A program made the position numbers and the translations under genes. DNA of 64,000 nt from Rhinopithecus roxellana (lineage: Eukaryota; Chordata; Mammalia; Primates; Cercopithecidae), in the NCBI RefSeq assembly GCF_007565055.1, contig NC_044557.1, positions 137,125,493-137,189,492 of the forward strand, written 5' to 3'. The notes under the pieces were generated by a model. The model made no database searches. It had not been told where the DNA came from and saw only the letters and a list, made by a program, of their open reading frames with translations. Positions 48,907 through 59,639 of the stretch are shown piece by piece; position 1 is the stretch's first letter, and the number at the start of each line of letters is the position of its first letter.

Positions 48907-51329
48907 TGCCAGAGAATGAGAATATACCTAATAAGGAAACTTCACATGTTATCCCATGACCAAACCCTTTCGTTAGGTGAAAGAAACTAAAATCTCAGAT
49001 TAGTTTTTGAGAAACCTGATGAAAGTCAGGAAGGCAATAATCATCACTGAAATAACATTCTAGGTACTATTAACGGAAGTATTATCTTCCAGGGACCTAA
49101 AAAACACTTTTTACCTGTTACCTCATTAATTTCACAACTTAAAGAAAAGGGTTTGGGCTTTCTACTGCCCTCCATTCTGCACACGAAGGCAACGTGCTAT
49201 GATATATAACAAAGATTTTCTCTGGTGTTCAGAGAAGTGACTTTTTGTGGATCGTTAGCCCCCATTGTTTAACGTTTGGTAAGTGTGAAGGGTTGAGTGC
49301 AGACCAGAAGCTTGAGGGAAAGGGATGGAAGCAAGCGCTCTTGAGGTTTGGATGTGCACCAAGTCAATCTGTGTTTGACTAAATGAGCTTCCAGCCATGA
49401 GCCAAGAGTGAGGAGGACACTAGAAGTGTCCAGGTCCGCCATAATCAGAGTCAGTTGTCATAGTCAAAGTCTTTTCCTTTCAGGTATGGTATCTGGATTC
49501 TCTACTGTGTGAATTACTTCAGAGGTGCATACTGCTCTTAGAAAACCTGGGCAGCATAAAGAATTCTTTCCCTTGATGGACCTACAGCAGCAAAAATCCT
49601 GTTCGCTGCTAGAGTTGTGAAAACATTTGAGTTTTCATCACACAATAAAAAGTAACCGTTTTTCTCTAAGTGTTTTCATTAATTTACACTTGCTGTTATG
49701 TTTTGACTGCAAATATAGTATTAATATATAACAGACAAATGAGAAGAAAGAGAACAACTTTCCAGGGATAATATTCTTATCTTAGAAGATATTATTATTC
49801 TCAGCAGCTGTGAAAGGCTATTTATTTATGAAAATGTAAGAACCATAAATGTCTGAATTAGTCTTACTTTCAAATTAAAATGTTAAACCACAACAATATA
49901 TTTCTCCATTATCTTTAGTAAGATATTATTTATAGAATCTTTTCACTTGCAGCATTGTTTATTAAACAAGACAACTATGAAGAAACTACCTTTTCTTTGA
50001 AATTGTCAACCAATTATAGTTGTGAAATTTTTACTCCCAAATCTTATATCTTAAACTTCCTTAAAGAATTAAATAAAAAATCATATTGGAAAGTCGTATT
50101 TGTTTAGGGTGCCACATTTTCCTCTAAAGCAATAATAAAATAGTTAAATTTAAAATATTTTGCTCCCTTCCCTACCTAATGGTTAAACTTGATGTTGTGT
50201 CTTTTCTCCGTCAGTCCTGGGGAATATTGTTTAGTGTAACAGAGAGAAAGATTTTTATGTGCATTCAGAACAATCTTAAGAGTCTATGAGGGTGTGAAAC
50301 TAGCAGGTTATCTTCACAATCTGCTTTATCATAATCGCACAGAAATTTCCCCTCTTCAAGTCATATCAGGATAATTATGTGAAAATCAAACGACCTTTTA
50401 TTAACAACACAGCACAGAACTCTGTATTGACTCTTAGAGGCCACCTCTAATATTTGTAACAATTCAGACCTTCTTTCAGTATATGGAAAACAACTGGATT
50501 GACCAAAAAGGTTAAGAAAACATAGTCTTTGACCCATCCATGTAGATGGCATAGAAACACAGACTTGGAGAGCAAACAAGAAGGCACCATAAACGCTATT
50601 GGGAAACCCTACCCAGATTCAGAGAGTTTTTTCCAATCATAGTGAGATGCTATTTTATCCCAACAGAATGAGACAGAAGTCCCTATCTCCTCACTGGACT
50701 CCTGCAAACACAGTCTGCCATTTGGTGGCTGTCACATGAGCCCTAGAGCGTTTGAACTGCACCACTGTGTTTATGTTTTATTACATTTCAAACGCCTGCC
50801 TCTGGCATACATGACACCCTCTTGGAACTGAGAGTAGCTCCAGGCTGCCAGAGGAAGTACCAGCAGGCTTTCACTGGGCAGCGCCCATCACTCCACTGAC
50901 ACACAGACCTGCCAGGCCCCTCTCCTGCGCACACGCCAGGGTACCTCACACCTGATCAGCTTCAGCTCCAAAGCTGACCCGAGACAGCCCCGCGGAGCTC
51001 AGGGCTTTTGCGGCAGTTGTTCATCACTACCGATTTCCTGACAGTCACAAAGACCTTGCTTCTCTTTTCAAGGTTAAAAAACCCCACAACTCTCATCATT
51101 CCTTATCTAGAAATAATCAGACCAGTAACCAGAGCGGCGTTACACAAAACAAACACACAAAAATCTCAACACTCCATCAACATTAAATACTACAGAAAGG
51201 GAGACCGAACACACTACCATGACAGGAATGAAACTTCACCCAGCTGATGAGATCATTCATGATCCAAGCTCATCACTGCTCCTTCGCAGTAAATTGTTTT
51301 CTGTTTAATACCTCTCGCCCCCGGTCTCC
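48907..51329. other. Repeat-poor flank of the DLC1 promoter
   Basis: About 2.4 kb without a clear repeat, apart from a weak MIR-like trace near 49060-49160. GC content rises from about 50650 toward the CpG island. Given the minus-strand gene this is the start of intron 1, where regulatory sequence is common. Confidence 0.5.
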
Positions 51330-51349
51330 AATCCCCCTCCGCCTCTCAC

Positions 51350-51488
51350 CTGCCAGCCGTCTGTCTCTGGTGTTTTTCCAAATGACATCCAGGGCTCTGG
51401 CCGTGGAGTCCCTGATATGATCGCTAAAGGACCTCCGGAGAGGGGCTCGCAGGGGGCGCGCCATCACGTGGGCCTTGGGGTCCCCCAT
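51350..51488 (-). CDS. DLC1: Alternative first coding exon of DLC1 (isoform 4 N-terminus); partial gene
   Basis: Seen: an ATG at 51488 (minus strand) opens 46 codons plus one base, followed by a strong donor, CAG|gtgag, at 51350/51349. The peptide begins MGDPKAHVMARPLRAPLRRS and ends with DRRLA. It is basic and has a serine cluster (RRSFSD, residues 18-23) resembling a basophilic kinase site. Known: DLC1 is a cytoplasmic and focal-adhesion RhoGAP with SAM, RhoGAP and START domains; alternative promoters give isoforms with different N-termini. As I recall, isoform 2 has 1091 residues with 13 from its own first exon, leaving 1078 shared. Here 46 residues plus one split codon give 47, and 47+1078 = 1125, the length I recall for isoform 4. 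The phase-1 donor would make codon 47 start with G, fitting Glu before the shared exon, which is not in this window. Inference: the gene runs right to left. The paralogue STARD13 is less likely. Confidence 0.85.
51462..51464 (-). other. Second in-frame start codon (Met9) in better initiation context
   Basis: Met1 has C at -3 and G at +4; Met9 has G at -3 and G at +4. Scanning ribosomes could bypass Met1 and start at Met9, giving a protein shorter by eight residues. The preceding codons form CACGTG (51465-51470), an E-box palindrome. Confidence 0.5.
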
Positions 51489-51504
51489 CCGCTCGCAGAC
51501 GCCT

Positions 51505-51531
51505 TCAGCGCAGCCCGCGCGCCGCGACCAT
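51505..51531 (-). other. Upstream ORF of 8 codons in the presumed DLC1 5' leader
   Basis: Minus-strand ATG at 51531 in strong context (G at -3, G at +4) reads M-V-A-A-R-G-L-R-stop. It ends 16 nt before the main ATG at 51488. If transcription starts upstream of 51531, scanning ribosomes should meet this ORF first, so it could limit translation of the isoform. A second short ORF (ATG at 51599, M-P-G-S-stop) is in weak context. Confidence 0.5.
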
Positions 51532-51757
51532 GCCTCCGTCCTCCGCCCCGCGCTGTCCTCCCGGCAGCAGGCTGTCGCCTGCCTTCAGGAGCCCGGCATT
51601 GCGGCTGGCACTGCGGCCCCGGGAAGCGCCGACTGCAGGCGGCCTCCTGGCCAGCGGCCAAGCGCGCGCGGCGGCCACATCTGGAAAGGCTTACCCTGCG
51701 CCGGCGACACCCTCGCGGGGCGCGCGAGCTGTAGCCCAGCTATCCGGAGGTGTCTCG

Positions 51758-51781
51758 CTTCCTGTATAACCCAATGACTCA
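51758..51781. promoter_or_regulatory. Cluster of ETS, CCAAT and AP-1 motifs
   Basis: Within 24 bp there are cttcctgt at 51758-51765 (ACAGGAAG on the minus strand, ETS-like), a plus-strand CCAAT at 51771-51775, and TGACTCA, a perfect AP-1 site, at 51775-51781. The CCAAT and AP-1 motifs share one base. The cluster is about 270 bp upstream of the coding start, a reasonable proximal promoter position. Motif presence alone does not prove binding. Confidence 0.45.
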
Positions 51782-51900
51782 CCTGGGTCCGCGCGGGGCT
51801 GCTCCTCGGTCACACAGCAGGTCTCCCCTTCAGGGGCAGTCCAGGTGACCTCGCGTTTTCAAAGGGAAACACAGCGCCGGAGGCAAGCAAGCAGGGGAGG

Positions 51901-52131
51901 TCGGAGGGTGGGGCTGGCAGGTGGCCTTGTCTTTAACTTTCAAGGTTGATTCTCAAGAACATTTGCATTTTAGTAACTCATTTTTATCTCATTAACTCAT
52001 GGTTTTAGATTAGGCGGTTGATGAGATAGGAAGTTCAACCTTTAGTTGTGGTTGTGGGAAGGAAGTTATGGCTGGAAGAAGCATTTTACAGGTCAATCTG
52101 GATTCTCTATAAGAAGTGGAGACCCCTGAGA
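51901..52131. other. Promoter-distal flank
   Basis: GC content falls quickly after the island. No repeat recognised before the AluJ. Confidence 0.45.
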
Positions 52132-52424
52132 GGCCAGTCACTGTGGCTCACGCCTGTAATCCCAGCACCTGGAAAGGCTGAGGCTGGAGGATCACTTGAG
52201 GCCAGGAGCTTGAGAACAGCTTGGGCAACAAACAAGACCCCACCCCTACAAGAAATTAGGCCGGTTGTGGTGGCATGCACCTGTGGTCCCAGCTACTTGG
52301 GAGGCTTGAGAGGGAAAAATCGCTTGAGCCCAGGAGTTCCAGGCTGCAGTGACCCATGGTCACCCCCACTGCACTCCAGCCTCAGGGACAGAGCAAGACC
52401 CTGTCTCTAAAATAAATAAAGAAA
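52132..52424 (+). repeat. AluJ
   Basis: Diverged Alu, tail aaaataaataaagaaa. It is the nearest repeat upstream of the DLC1 CpG island. Confidence 0.88.
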
Positions 52425-52859
52425 TGGACACCTGAGTTTTAAACAAAATATTGATCAGCTCCTCACATTTTCTCTCTAACCATACTTCTACTTACGTTGG
52501 TTTAATCAAGTCACTCTAGGTTTTGCCCCTTAAAAAGTTTCAAATATCCCGATTTTATGAATCTTTTAGTTCCAAGTAAGTGAACTTCCTCATTACAATT
52601 GCACATCAAAAACTCACCCTCCAAAATGTAAAAAAAGTGCCAAGCACTGTGAAATCAAAATATGAGCCAACTGCTTCTTTTACAAGATACGCACCTTAGT
52701 TTCTAAAATGCCAAATAAATCTATTTCTATGCCAATAAATTTGGCAGATTTTTTGCCTTTTAAATGCATTATTAATCCTCTTTTCTTCCTGTCTACCAAA
52801 TCCTACCTTATAATGCACAAGGTTTGGCAGGGAAGCTTAATATTGGCATAAGATAGCAT
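52425..52859. other. No recognisable feature
   Basis: AT-rich unique sequence. Confidence 0.45.
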
Positions 52860-52960
52860 CTAAAGGCCAGTTCATGACCTTTGCAAGATGAGATAATGTT
52901 GTAAAAACACTTTGTAAATTGCAAGAAGCCATGCAAATGCTAATTATTACCATAATTATT
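52860..52960 (+). repeat. MIR SINE 3' end
   Basis: gatgagataatgttgtaaaa and atgcaaatgctaattattac match the MIR 3' terminus. Confidence 0.6.
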
Positions 52961-53504
52961 TTTACACACAAAGTCATTTTCAACCCACACTGATCTCCTG
53001 AGTCTTCTAATTTCTACAACATGCATTATTTTCACTGTATATCTTTGATAAGTTAATTATACAAAGGATGATTATAAAAATAGTGAGATTGTGCTCATGA
53101 GTTACGACTAACATTAGTACCAGTGCTTATTAATAACCCATACGTCCTAAACTGTGTTGTTCTCAAACTGTTAAAGCTCATGAATGTCCCCCATTGAGAA
53201 TGTACTTCATGGTAGATATCCACGTCTTTGCCTTATCATTGGACCGGGCATAGATTAGGAGAGAATGCATGCTAACTGCTGAAGTATATAGACCTCTGTG
53301 CCTGGAGAGGCCGATTCCAAATGAAAATCCTCTATTAAAGATTTTCAGAGAATATGATTGCCATAACCTGGTTCCATTCTAAAACAATGTCCCCAAAGTT
53401 TGTGTGTGTTTCTCTTGCAAAGAGATCTGAACACCTTGAAGCACATCGAATCTTGTCATCTGGACCCGTTTTGCGGAGGAATGACATCAAGTACCCATGG
53501 CATG
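52961..53504. other. No recognisable feature
   Basis: Unique sequence. Confidence 0.45.
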
Positions 53505-53700
53505 GGTAGCGCCCTTCACCAGATGCTGTTTTAGGCCTGCGGAACTTTAGGACGAATAAGATCTCAACACTGTCTTCAAGGAGGAAATATCACATTGACC
53601 AAAAATAGTTCCAAAATAATGTGATACGTTTCAAGGTAGAAGCATGTTCAAAGTGTTATGCAAAATGTTATAGGAACACAGAGGAAAATACAGCCTGGAT
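53505..53700 (-). repeat. L2 relic
   Basis: acgaataagatctcaacact, ttcaaggaggaaatatcaca and ataggaacacagagg follow the inverted L2 3' region. Confidence 0.55.
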
Positions 53701-53884
53701 TCCTAACTCCTCCTAGGCACTGACCTCACCTGAATTTCCAATGTAGATCGATAATAAAGTTAGGGACACACAATTGCTCCCTGCATGATCAACAGCTGGT
53801 TGTTTGAGTCATGCAAAGTGACTGACTATAATGATAGGAAGCTTTTCTGTACCTAAACACAGAAAGGAAGGGGAGCAGTAAAGG

Positions 53885-54100
53885 GAAATAAGCATTCATT
53901 AAGTCCCTATAATGTATGATAAACTCTTCTAGTGTTGTATATAGACTGGCAAGTCATCAGAGATCCAGGATAGGTATTACTTTTTTAGAGATGAGGAAAC
54001 TTGAAGCTTAGAAAAAATATGAAAAAGGTTAGATAGTAAGTGGCAGATCCAGGATTCATGCCCGGAGCTGTCTACCTCAAAAACTCATTAGCTTCCTAAT
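53885..54100 (-). repeat. MIR SINE
   Basis: gcattcattaagtccctata, agagatgaggaaacttgaag and agtggcagatccaggattca match the inverted MIR. Confidence 0.8.
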
Positions 54101-55088
54101 CAACTTGGTTGGTCTTAAATTAACGACGATAGTAATGATAGTGACCCATTAGTGTTATCTAGGTTCAGTCGATACCAAGCTATGAGCTAATGCTCTTTAA
54201 TCTTAGCCAAAATAAAATAACCAACAGGACCTAGGGTGTGGCAGAATCCTGAGTCTGCAGATGCGTTTGAGGTGATCTCGACTATGGAAATTCAAGGGCA
54301 ATGAGCCAAGAGAACCAAGGTCTAGTTCAACACACACTGTTTAACAATAGAGCACTCAGGTCTAATCTCCAAAGTGTTATAAAACAACCCTCCTCCTCTT
54401 AGCAACACACTTTCTCTAGGACAGTACTCAGAGTTCTTCAGTGAAGCTCATCTCAGTAGGTGTTAGAAACACCTGCCTATTCCTAGTACAAGTTGCATTG
54501 GGTAGAATGACCCACAGCCCTCACCTATCTGAGAGGTTTTCATGTTTTGTTTGTCTTTTTCAAAGGAAACCTCATGGCATAAATGTAAGTTTTATTGGCA
54601 GAGTGTTTCAGGAGGGGAAGTGCAGTTAAGCATTGTTGAGCAAGGCAAACTTTAATTATAGGTTTTACCATAGGCCAATGTAGAGCTGGCAACTTGGTCT
54701 CTCATTTCTGACAACTCATTAAGTCCAAATTTCACTGTAAGGGTATTTCAGCCCCTTATGGATGAATCTCAGCTATATTTTATGTGTATGCTGTAAAGAC
54801 ATTCTAATACACAACCAATTTTAAATTATTCTTACATTTTGCTTTCTTTGGAGGCCACTAGAAATGCTACACAGAAAAGGTGCTGCTTAGAATCTGCCAC
54901 TTATTCAATAATTCCTCAAGTTGTATTTCCACAAACTTCAAACTATCCCAGTTTTCTATGACACTGAGAGGTGAGAATAGTTTGTGATAATTAGTGTTGT
55001 CTCAGCTTTGTAGGTAGAACAAGTAGGAATATGAGGAGTTCATTGATTTTTCAAGATCCCACTGGGAATCATAAGAAAAATGAGAATC
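54101..55088. other. Unique sequence
   Basis: About 1 kb with no repeat or gene recognised. Confidence 0.45.
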
Positions 55089-55361
55089 GGCCATGTGCAG
55101 TGGCTCACGCCTGTAATCCCAGCACTTTGGGAGACCGAGGCGGGTGGATCACGAGGTCAGGAGATTGAGACCATCCTGGCTAACACGGTGAAACCCTGTC
55201 TGTACTAAAGATATAAAACATTAGCCAGGCATCGTGGGACCTGTAGTCCCAGCTACTCGGGAGGCTGAGGCAGAATGGAGTGAACCCGGAGGTGGAGCCT
55301 GCAGTGAGGTGAGTTTGCACCACTGCACTCCGGCCTGGGCGAGAGAGTGAGACTCCGTCTC

Positions 55362-55389
<28 letters not shown>
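55089..55389 (+). repeat. AluY with small deletions
   Basis: Y-type gagattgagaccatcctggc. Lost a few bases at catcgtgggacctg and gaggcagaatgg. About 28-A tail at 55362-55389. Confidence 0.9.
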
Positions 55390-55392
<3 letters not shown>

Positions 55393-56954
55393 AGAATAAC
55401 GACGTTATGCTTTGATAGGTTTGCAGTTTCTTATTTCTGTGATAAAGGGTTAGTTTCAGCCATTGGTGGAGGTGCTGTTTGATCAGGGAAGCTGTGTAAA
55501 CTCTTCCAGATCCCTGGAGAGCAGAGGTTCTAGTCTGTATCCTAAGCTAGAGATTCTGGTTTAAGTAAGTCCCTAACATTTTCCATATAAGAAAATCGTC
55601 TTGCCTTGGTAATGTATTACTAATTTAATTTAATTTTGTCTGATTTATACATTTTATCTTACTGCAAACAAAATTTTTAATTTTATAGTGTTTCTAGGTT
55701 CCATCTTCTCTGATTTAATGTTAGGGACCCTTCTTTTCCAAGCCTGTGTAACATAAATCCACTTTTGTCTTATGGCCACTGTTGCTGATGAAACTCATTT
55801 AACCCTTCTTTGGACCAATGAGAACATTTAGGACTACCTAAACTGCTGGAAGATCCTTTCAAAAGAATGTGAATAACGATGGGAAATGAAAAGCTTATTC
55901 AGAGTTAATACCATGTTTGGATCTGGGTCTTTGGCATAGAAAGAAAATGATTATAACCCCATTGGTTAAGTCCTGTGAGTGATCCAGCCCCTGAAATAGG
56001 ATGGCAGGCTTAGTGAATGGCAGTGCCTACCCCAGCATAATATATCTGCCGAAAATGCTGTAACTCCACAGAAGATGTTCTCCACTGTGTAGGTATCCAA
56101 TAGTCCATGACAAGGAGAATGAAGCCTCTGTAACTCTGAAGGATGTCTAAATGGTTTCTGTTCATTGTGATAACTGGCATCTAGCATGTGGGTTACATGT
56201 CATGGAGGACCACTTTCATTTTGAAATGTTTAGATAATATAATCATCTTTAGTGCATTTGTTCTGGCAACTGGAAATTTTACTTGTTAATCTGCTTCTAC
56301 ATTTGGAACCCTAAGGATTCCACTGAATATGGTTGAGAATCTTCTTTGTGATAAGCTCTATTAAATATTCTTGACCGAAGGGCTCAAATCAAGGTGACTT
56401 GCACTATTAGGTGTATATTGATGTTTGATAGACCAACAATCTACAATGATGATTTTCTTCAAATTGATTATCTCTGATCTGGGGGCAAACAAAATTATTC
56501 TTGGAAGGCAGGGAGAAAATCTTGGAATCTATATCTGTATGTACACATACAGTTCTTTAAATATTTCCATTTTGTATAATGTACAAAGCACATAAGTACC
56601 GTGATTTATAGATATAATTTATACATGAATAAATGTATATGTTGCGGTTCTATGCTGAGAAAGCTTTACTGACAGGACTGGTGATCAAGGTTCAGAGACT
56701 TGCTCTGCAACTTCTGATATATACAAAAATCACACTATCTGTCAGAGTAAAATCAACTTGTTGGAGGGCACAGTGTTGAATATATCTATAAGGGGAAAGG
56801 CTGCAATAAAACAAGAAGTGAATGTTAGGGAAGAGAGAAGGACTTCCTTTTCTTCTTGAGTCATGTAACAATATCTTACTTCCTTTCGACTGCTAAATTT
56901 CAGTAACTATGCTTTCTGAAGCAAAGATCTCTACCTGGGCTATGAAAAGTCACC
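55390..56954. other. Unique sequence
   Basis: About 1.6 kb. No family recognised, though 55900-56220 has the texture of an old retroelement. A 73-codon minus-strand ORF there is unassigned. Confidence 0.4.
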
Positions 56955-57080
56955 TTGCCTGTGGAAAAGAGGACTTGATTTCAATTCTGCCCCTTGCCAG
57001 ACAGCTTTGTGATCTTAGGACAGCATTTTGTTTTCTCATTTGCTAATGAGGGTATTGACTAGATCATTTATTCTGGTTGA
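56955..57080 (+). repeat. MIR SINE relic
   Basis: gacttgatttcaattctgcc, agctttgtgatcttaggaca and ttctcatttgctaatgaggg follow MIR order. Confidence 0.65.
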
Positions 57081-58355
57081 GATTCGAGGGTGGGAGAAGA
57101 GGATATCAGAATTACATAGGGTGGGGACTTGTCCCTCCTGTTAGAGTGGAGTGAAAAGTTTAAACAACTCTACTGGGCTAGATGGTCTCACTCCACTTCA
57201 GAAAAATACCTCAGCAGAATTCTAGCTATTAGTATATGCAATTGGCCATTTTAATGCTTTCCTTAAGCTATTTTCAAGTTGCTTTGAACATCTTTCTCTG
57301 GAGCTGTTTCTTTGGATTTAATCCTCTCTTGATCATTTCTTTTCCACTCTCTGTAGTTGACTATAGTTTTCGATGCGAAAATATTTAACAGAGAGGCAGG
57401 AAATAAAACATACTGGAAAAAAGAAAGAGGATGTAGAGATGCCTTCAGAATTTTTTTCTATGTCATGATTTCAGGTTTTCTTTTATGTTGTAATTTCAAA
57501 AGGTTAAACATTTGCAATTTCTGTAGAAAAATAAACAATAATGGTACATCAAAAATAATGCAAAAAAATCTATAACTTATATTACCTTAGCAAGAACCAA
57601 ATATCTAATAGTAAAATAATTTTAGATACAGTTAAAACTTCAGGGGGAAATAATTTCCTTTATTTTGTTCTTCATTTTATTTTATTCCTATCATATTTTT
57701 ATTCTTTCTTTTACCCTTTCATTTTTCACCATGTAAAATTACAGTGTGTTAGTAAAGAAGCCTAGCATTACAGCATAGAACGGGGGTTATAATTTCTCTG
57801 CTCTCTCCGATGTAAAGTATATTATGATTACTTGAATTGCTTTTAAATCATGGTTATTGAAATTAATACTTACTGTTTCATGTATCTTTTTGTTCAGATT
57901 GAAATTCAAATATAAACCCCTTGCTGTTTCTAAATTAGAAGACTTCCTTCTGAGAAAAATCCCCAAAAAACTCACATATTGTTTTACCTTCATATACAGT
58001 CATTGCCACAAATGTCCATAAAGAATGACAGACGTTGTTACTTTTGGATTAAAGCAATTATCAATGATCTCAAATAACACACCTACACTAACAATAAAAT
58101 GAAAAGCAGTTTTGGATAATGGCTGCACGATATACTCAGGCATATACATTCAGAGACTATTTAAAAATCAGACCAAACAGGAACCCAAATATTCCTCTAT
58201 GTTAACATAACTTGTTGATTATACTTTTTTGACCATAGTATTAATAAATGTTATATATTGTGATAGGACTCAAAACATTGCAATATCAACTAGCTTGAAT
58301 GTTTCCATAAAAGGGTGTTTGCAGGTCGACTTCTGTGTACGAAGGGATCCTACTG
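57081..58355. other. AT-rich unique sequence
   Basis: No repeat or gene recognised. Confidence 0.45.
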
Positions 58356-58400
58356 AAACACACACACACACAAGAAAGAAAAAAAAAATTAAAAAAACCA
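58356..58400 (+). repeat. (CA)n plus A-rich repeat
   Basis: About eight CA units, then agaaagaaaaaaaaaattaa. Confidence 0.8.
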
Positions 58401-58567
58401 ACTTTTTTTTTCAGAAAGTATACAATACATTGTGAAGTACTGTAATCTCTGAGAGACGGTTTTAAAAAAATAGATAAGCCTGATCATTGTTCTGATACCA
58501 ACTCCGCATATGGGCAATTTGGGGGCCACAGAGTAGAGAGGGGAAAACCAAACATAACCTGGCAGTT

Positions 58568-58880
58568 CTTTTTCTTTTCTTTTCTTTTTTTTTGGGGGGG
58601 ACAAGGTCTCACCCTGTTGCCCAGGCAGGAGTGTGTAGTGGTGCGATCTCGGCTCACTGCAACTTCTGCATCCCGGGCTCAAGCAGTCCTCTCGCTGCAG
58701 CCTCCTGAGTAGCCAGGACTACAGGTGCACACCACTACGCTGGCTAATTTTTTAATGTTTTGTAGAGATCAGAACTCTCTGTATTGTCCAGGGTGGTCTC
58801 AAACTCATGGGCTCAAACAGTTCTCCTGCCTCAGCCTCCCAAAGTGTTGGGATGATGGATATGAGCCACTCAGCATGGCC
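58568..58880 (-). repeat. AluJ with (CTTTT)n head
   Basis: ttttcttttcttttcttttt then a 7-G run replacing the usual tgagac. Both arms present and diverged. Confidence 0.87.
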
Positions 58881-59297
58881 TACCAGTGTTGAGGTGATAC
58901 AGATCAGCGTTTAGGGGAATGGAGGCAGCTAGAATTTGTAGGGCAGAGTATCAATGAAGACAGAGCAGAACAAAGAGTGAGATCTGCAGAGGGGTCTTCC
59001 CAAGCCTTTGGCTGAATATGGATAGACACCAGCATGAGAAGGAACTCTCCAAGGCTAGGAAAGAAACCCTGGAAATCAGTGGACTAGAGTCACTTCCAGT
59101 CCAGTGGAAGTGCAGTCACTTCCTGGAGCGCACACAAGGCTGGCATTAGTTTGTGTTCCTACCAGTGAGTATGAAGAGACCTCAGGAAATACGGAGCATT
59201 AGGTATAATCCCCAGAAGAGTCATGCCTCAGCAGCGGGGCTAAATTAGTCCTAAAATAAAGACTGCTTTGGACCTGATAGCAGAAGAAAGAAAAAAT
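58881..59297. other. Unique; small perfect hairpin
   Basis: cacttcca, 6-base loop, tggaagtg at 59091-59112 is a perfect 8-bp stem. Nothing else recognised. Confidence 0.45.
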
Positions 59298-59309
59298 AAT
59301 AAAGATAAT

Positions 59310-59622
59310 GGCCCACTGCAGTGGCTCACGCCTGTAATCCCAGCACTTTGGGAGGCCAAGGCGGGTGGATCACCTGAGGTCAGGAGTTTGAGACCAGCCT
59401 GATCAACATGGTGAAACCCCGTCTCTACTAAAAATACAAAAATTAACTGGGCGTGGTGGTGGGCGCCTGTAATCCTAGCTACTCAGAAGGCTGAGGCAGG
59501 AGAATTGCTTGAACCCGGGAGGCAGAGGTTGCAGTGAGCCGAAATCGTGCCATTGCACTCCAGCCTAGGTGACAGAGCAAGATTCCGTCTCAAAAATAAA
59601 AAAAACAAATAAAGAAAGAAAG
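59310..59622 (+). repeat. AluS
   Basis: Complete dimer with an A-rich tail of aaaataaa and aaag units. Short target-site duplication aaagataa before (59301-59308) and after (59623-59630). Confidence 0.9.
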
Positions 59623-59639
59623 AAAGATAACAGAAAGCA

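Larger units (their letters stand above)
51330..51900 (-). promoter_or_regulatory. CpG island covering the DLC1 isoform 4 promoter and first exon
   Basis: A hand count gives about 44 CpG dinucleotides in 51421-51780, in a window otherwise almost free of CpG outside Alus. The island covers the coding exon and its presumed 5' leader and extends upstream to about 51900. No TATA box is evident at a sensible distance, so dispersed initiation is likely. The transcription start cannot be placed from sequence. A GC-box-like GGGGCGGAG lies on the minus strand at about 51542-51550. Such islands are normally unmethylated in expressing tissue, and DLC1 promoters are known to be silenced by methylation in tumours. 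Confidence 0.85.

Noticed and set aside
51464..51661. Minus-strand 65-codon ORF overlapping the DLC1 start
   Set aside because: Its first codon is TTG, not ATG, so it is not a credible upstream ORF in a primate.
51417..51777. Three overlapping plus-strand ORFs of 79-105 codons in the CpG island
   Set aside because: All lie opposite the DLC1 exon and its leader in GC-rich DNA where stop codons are rare. They overlap each other in different frames and show no splice or family evidence.
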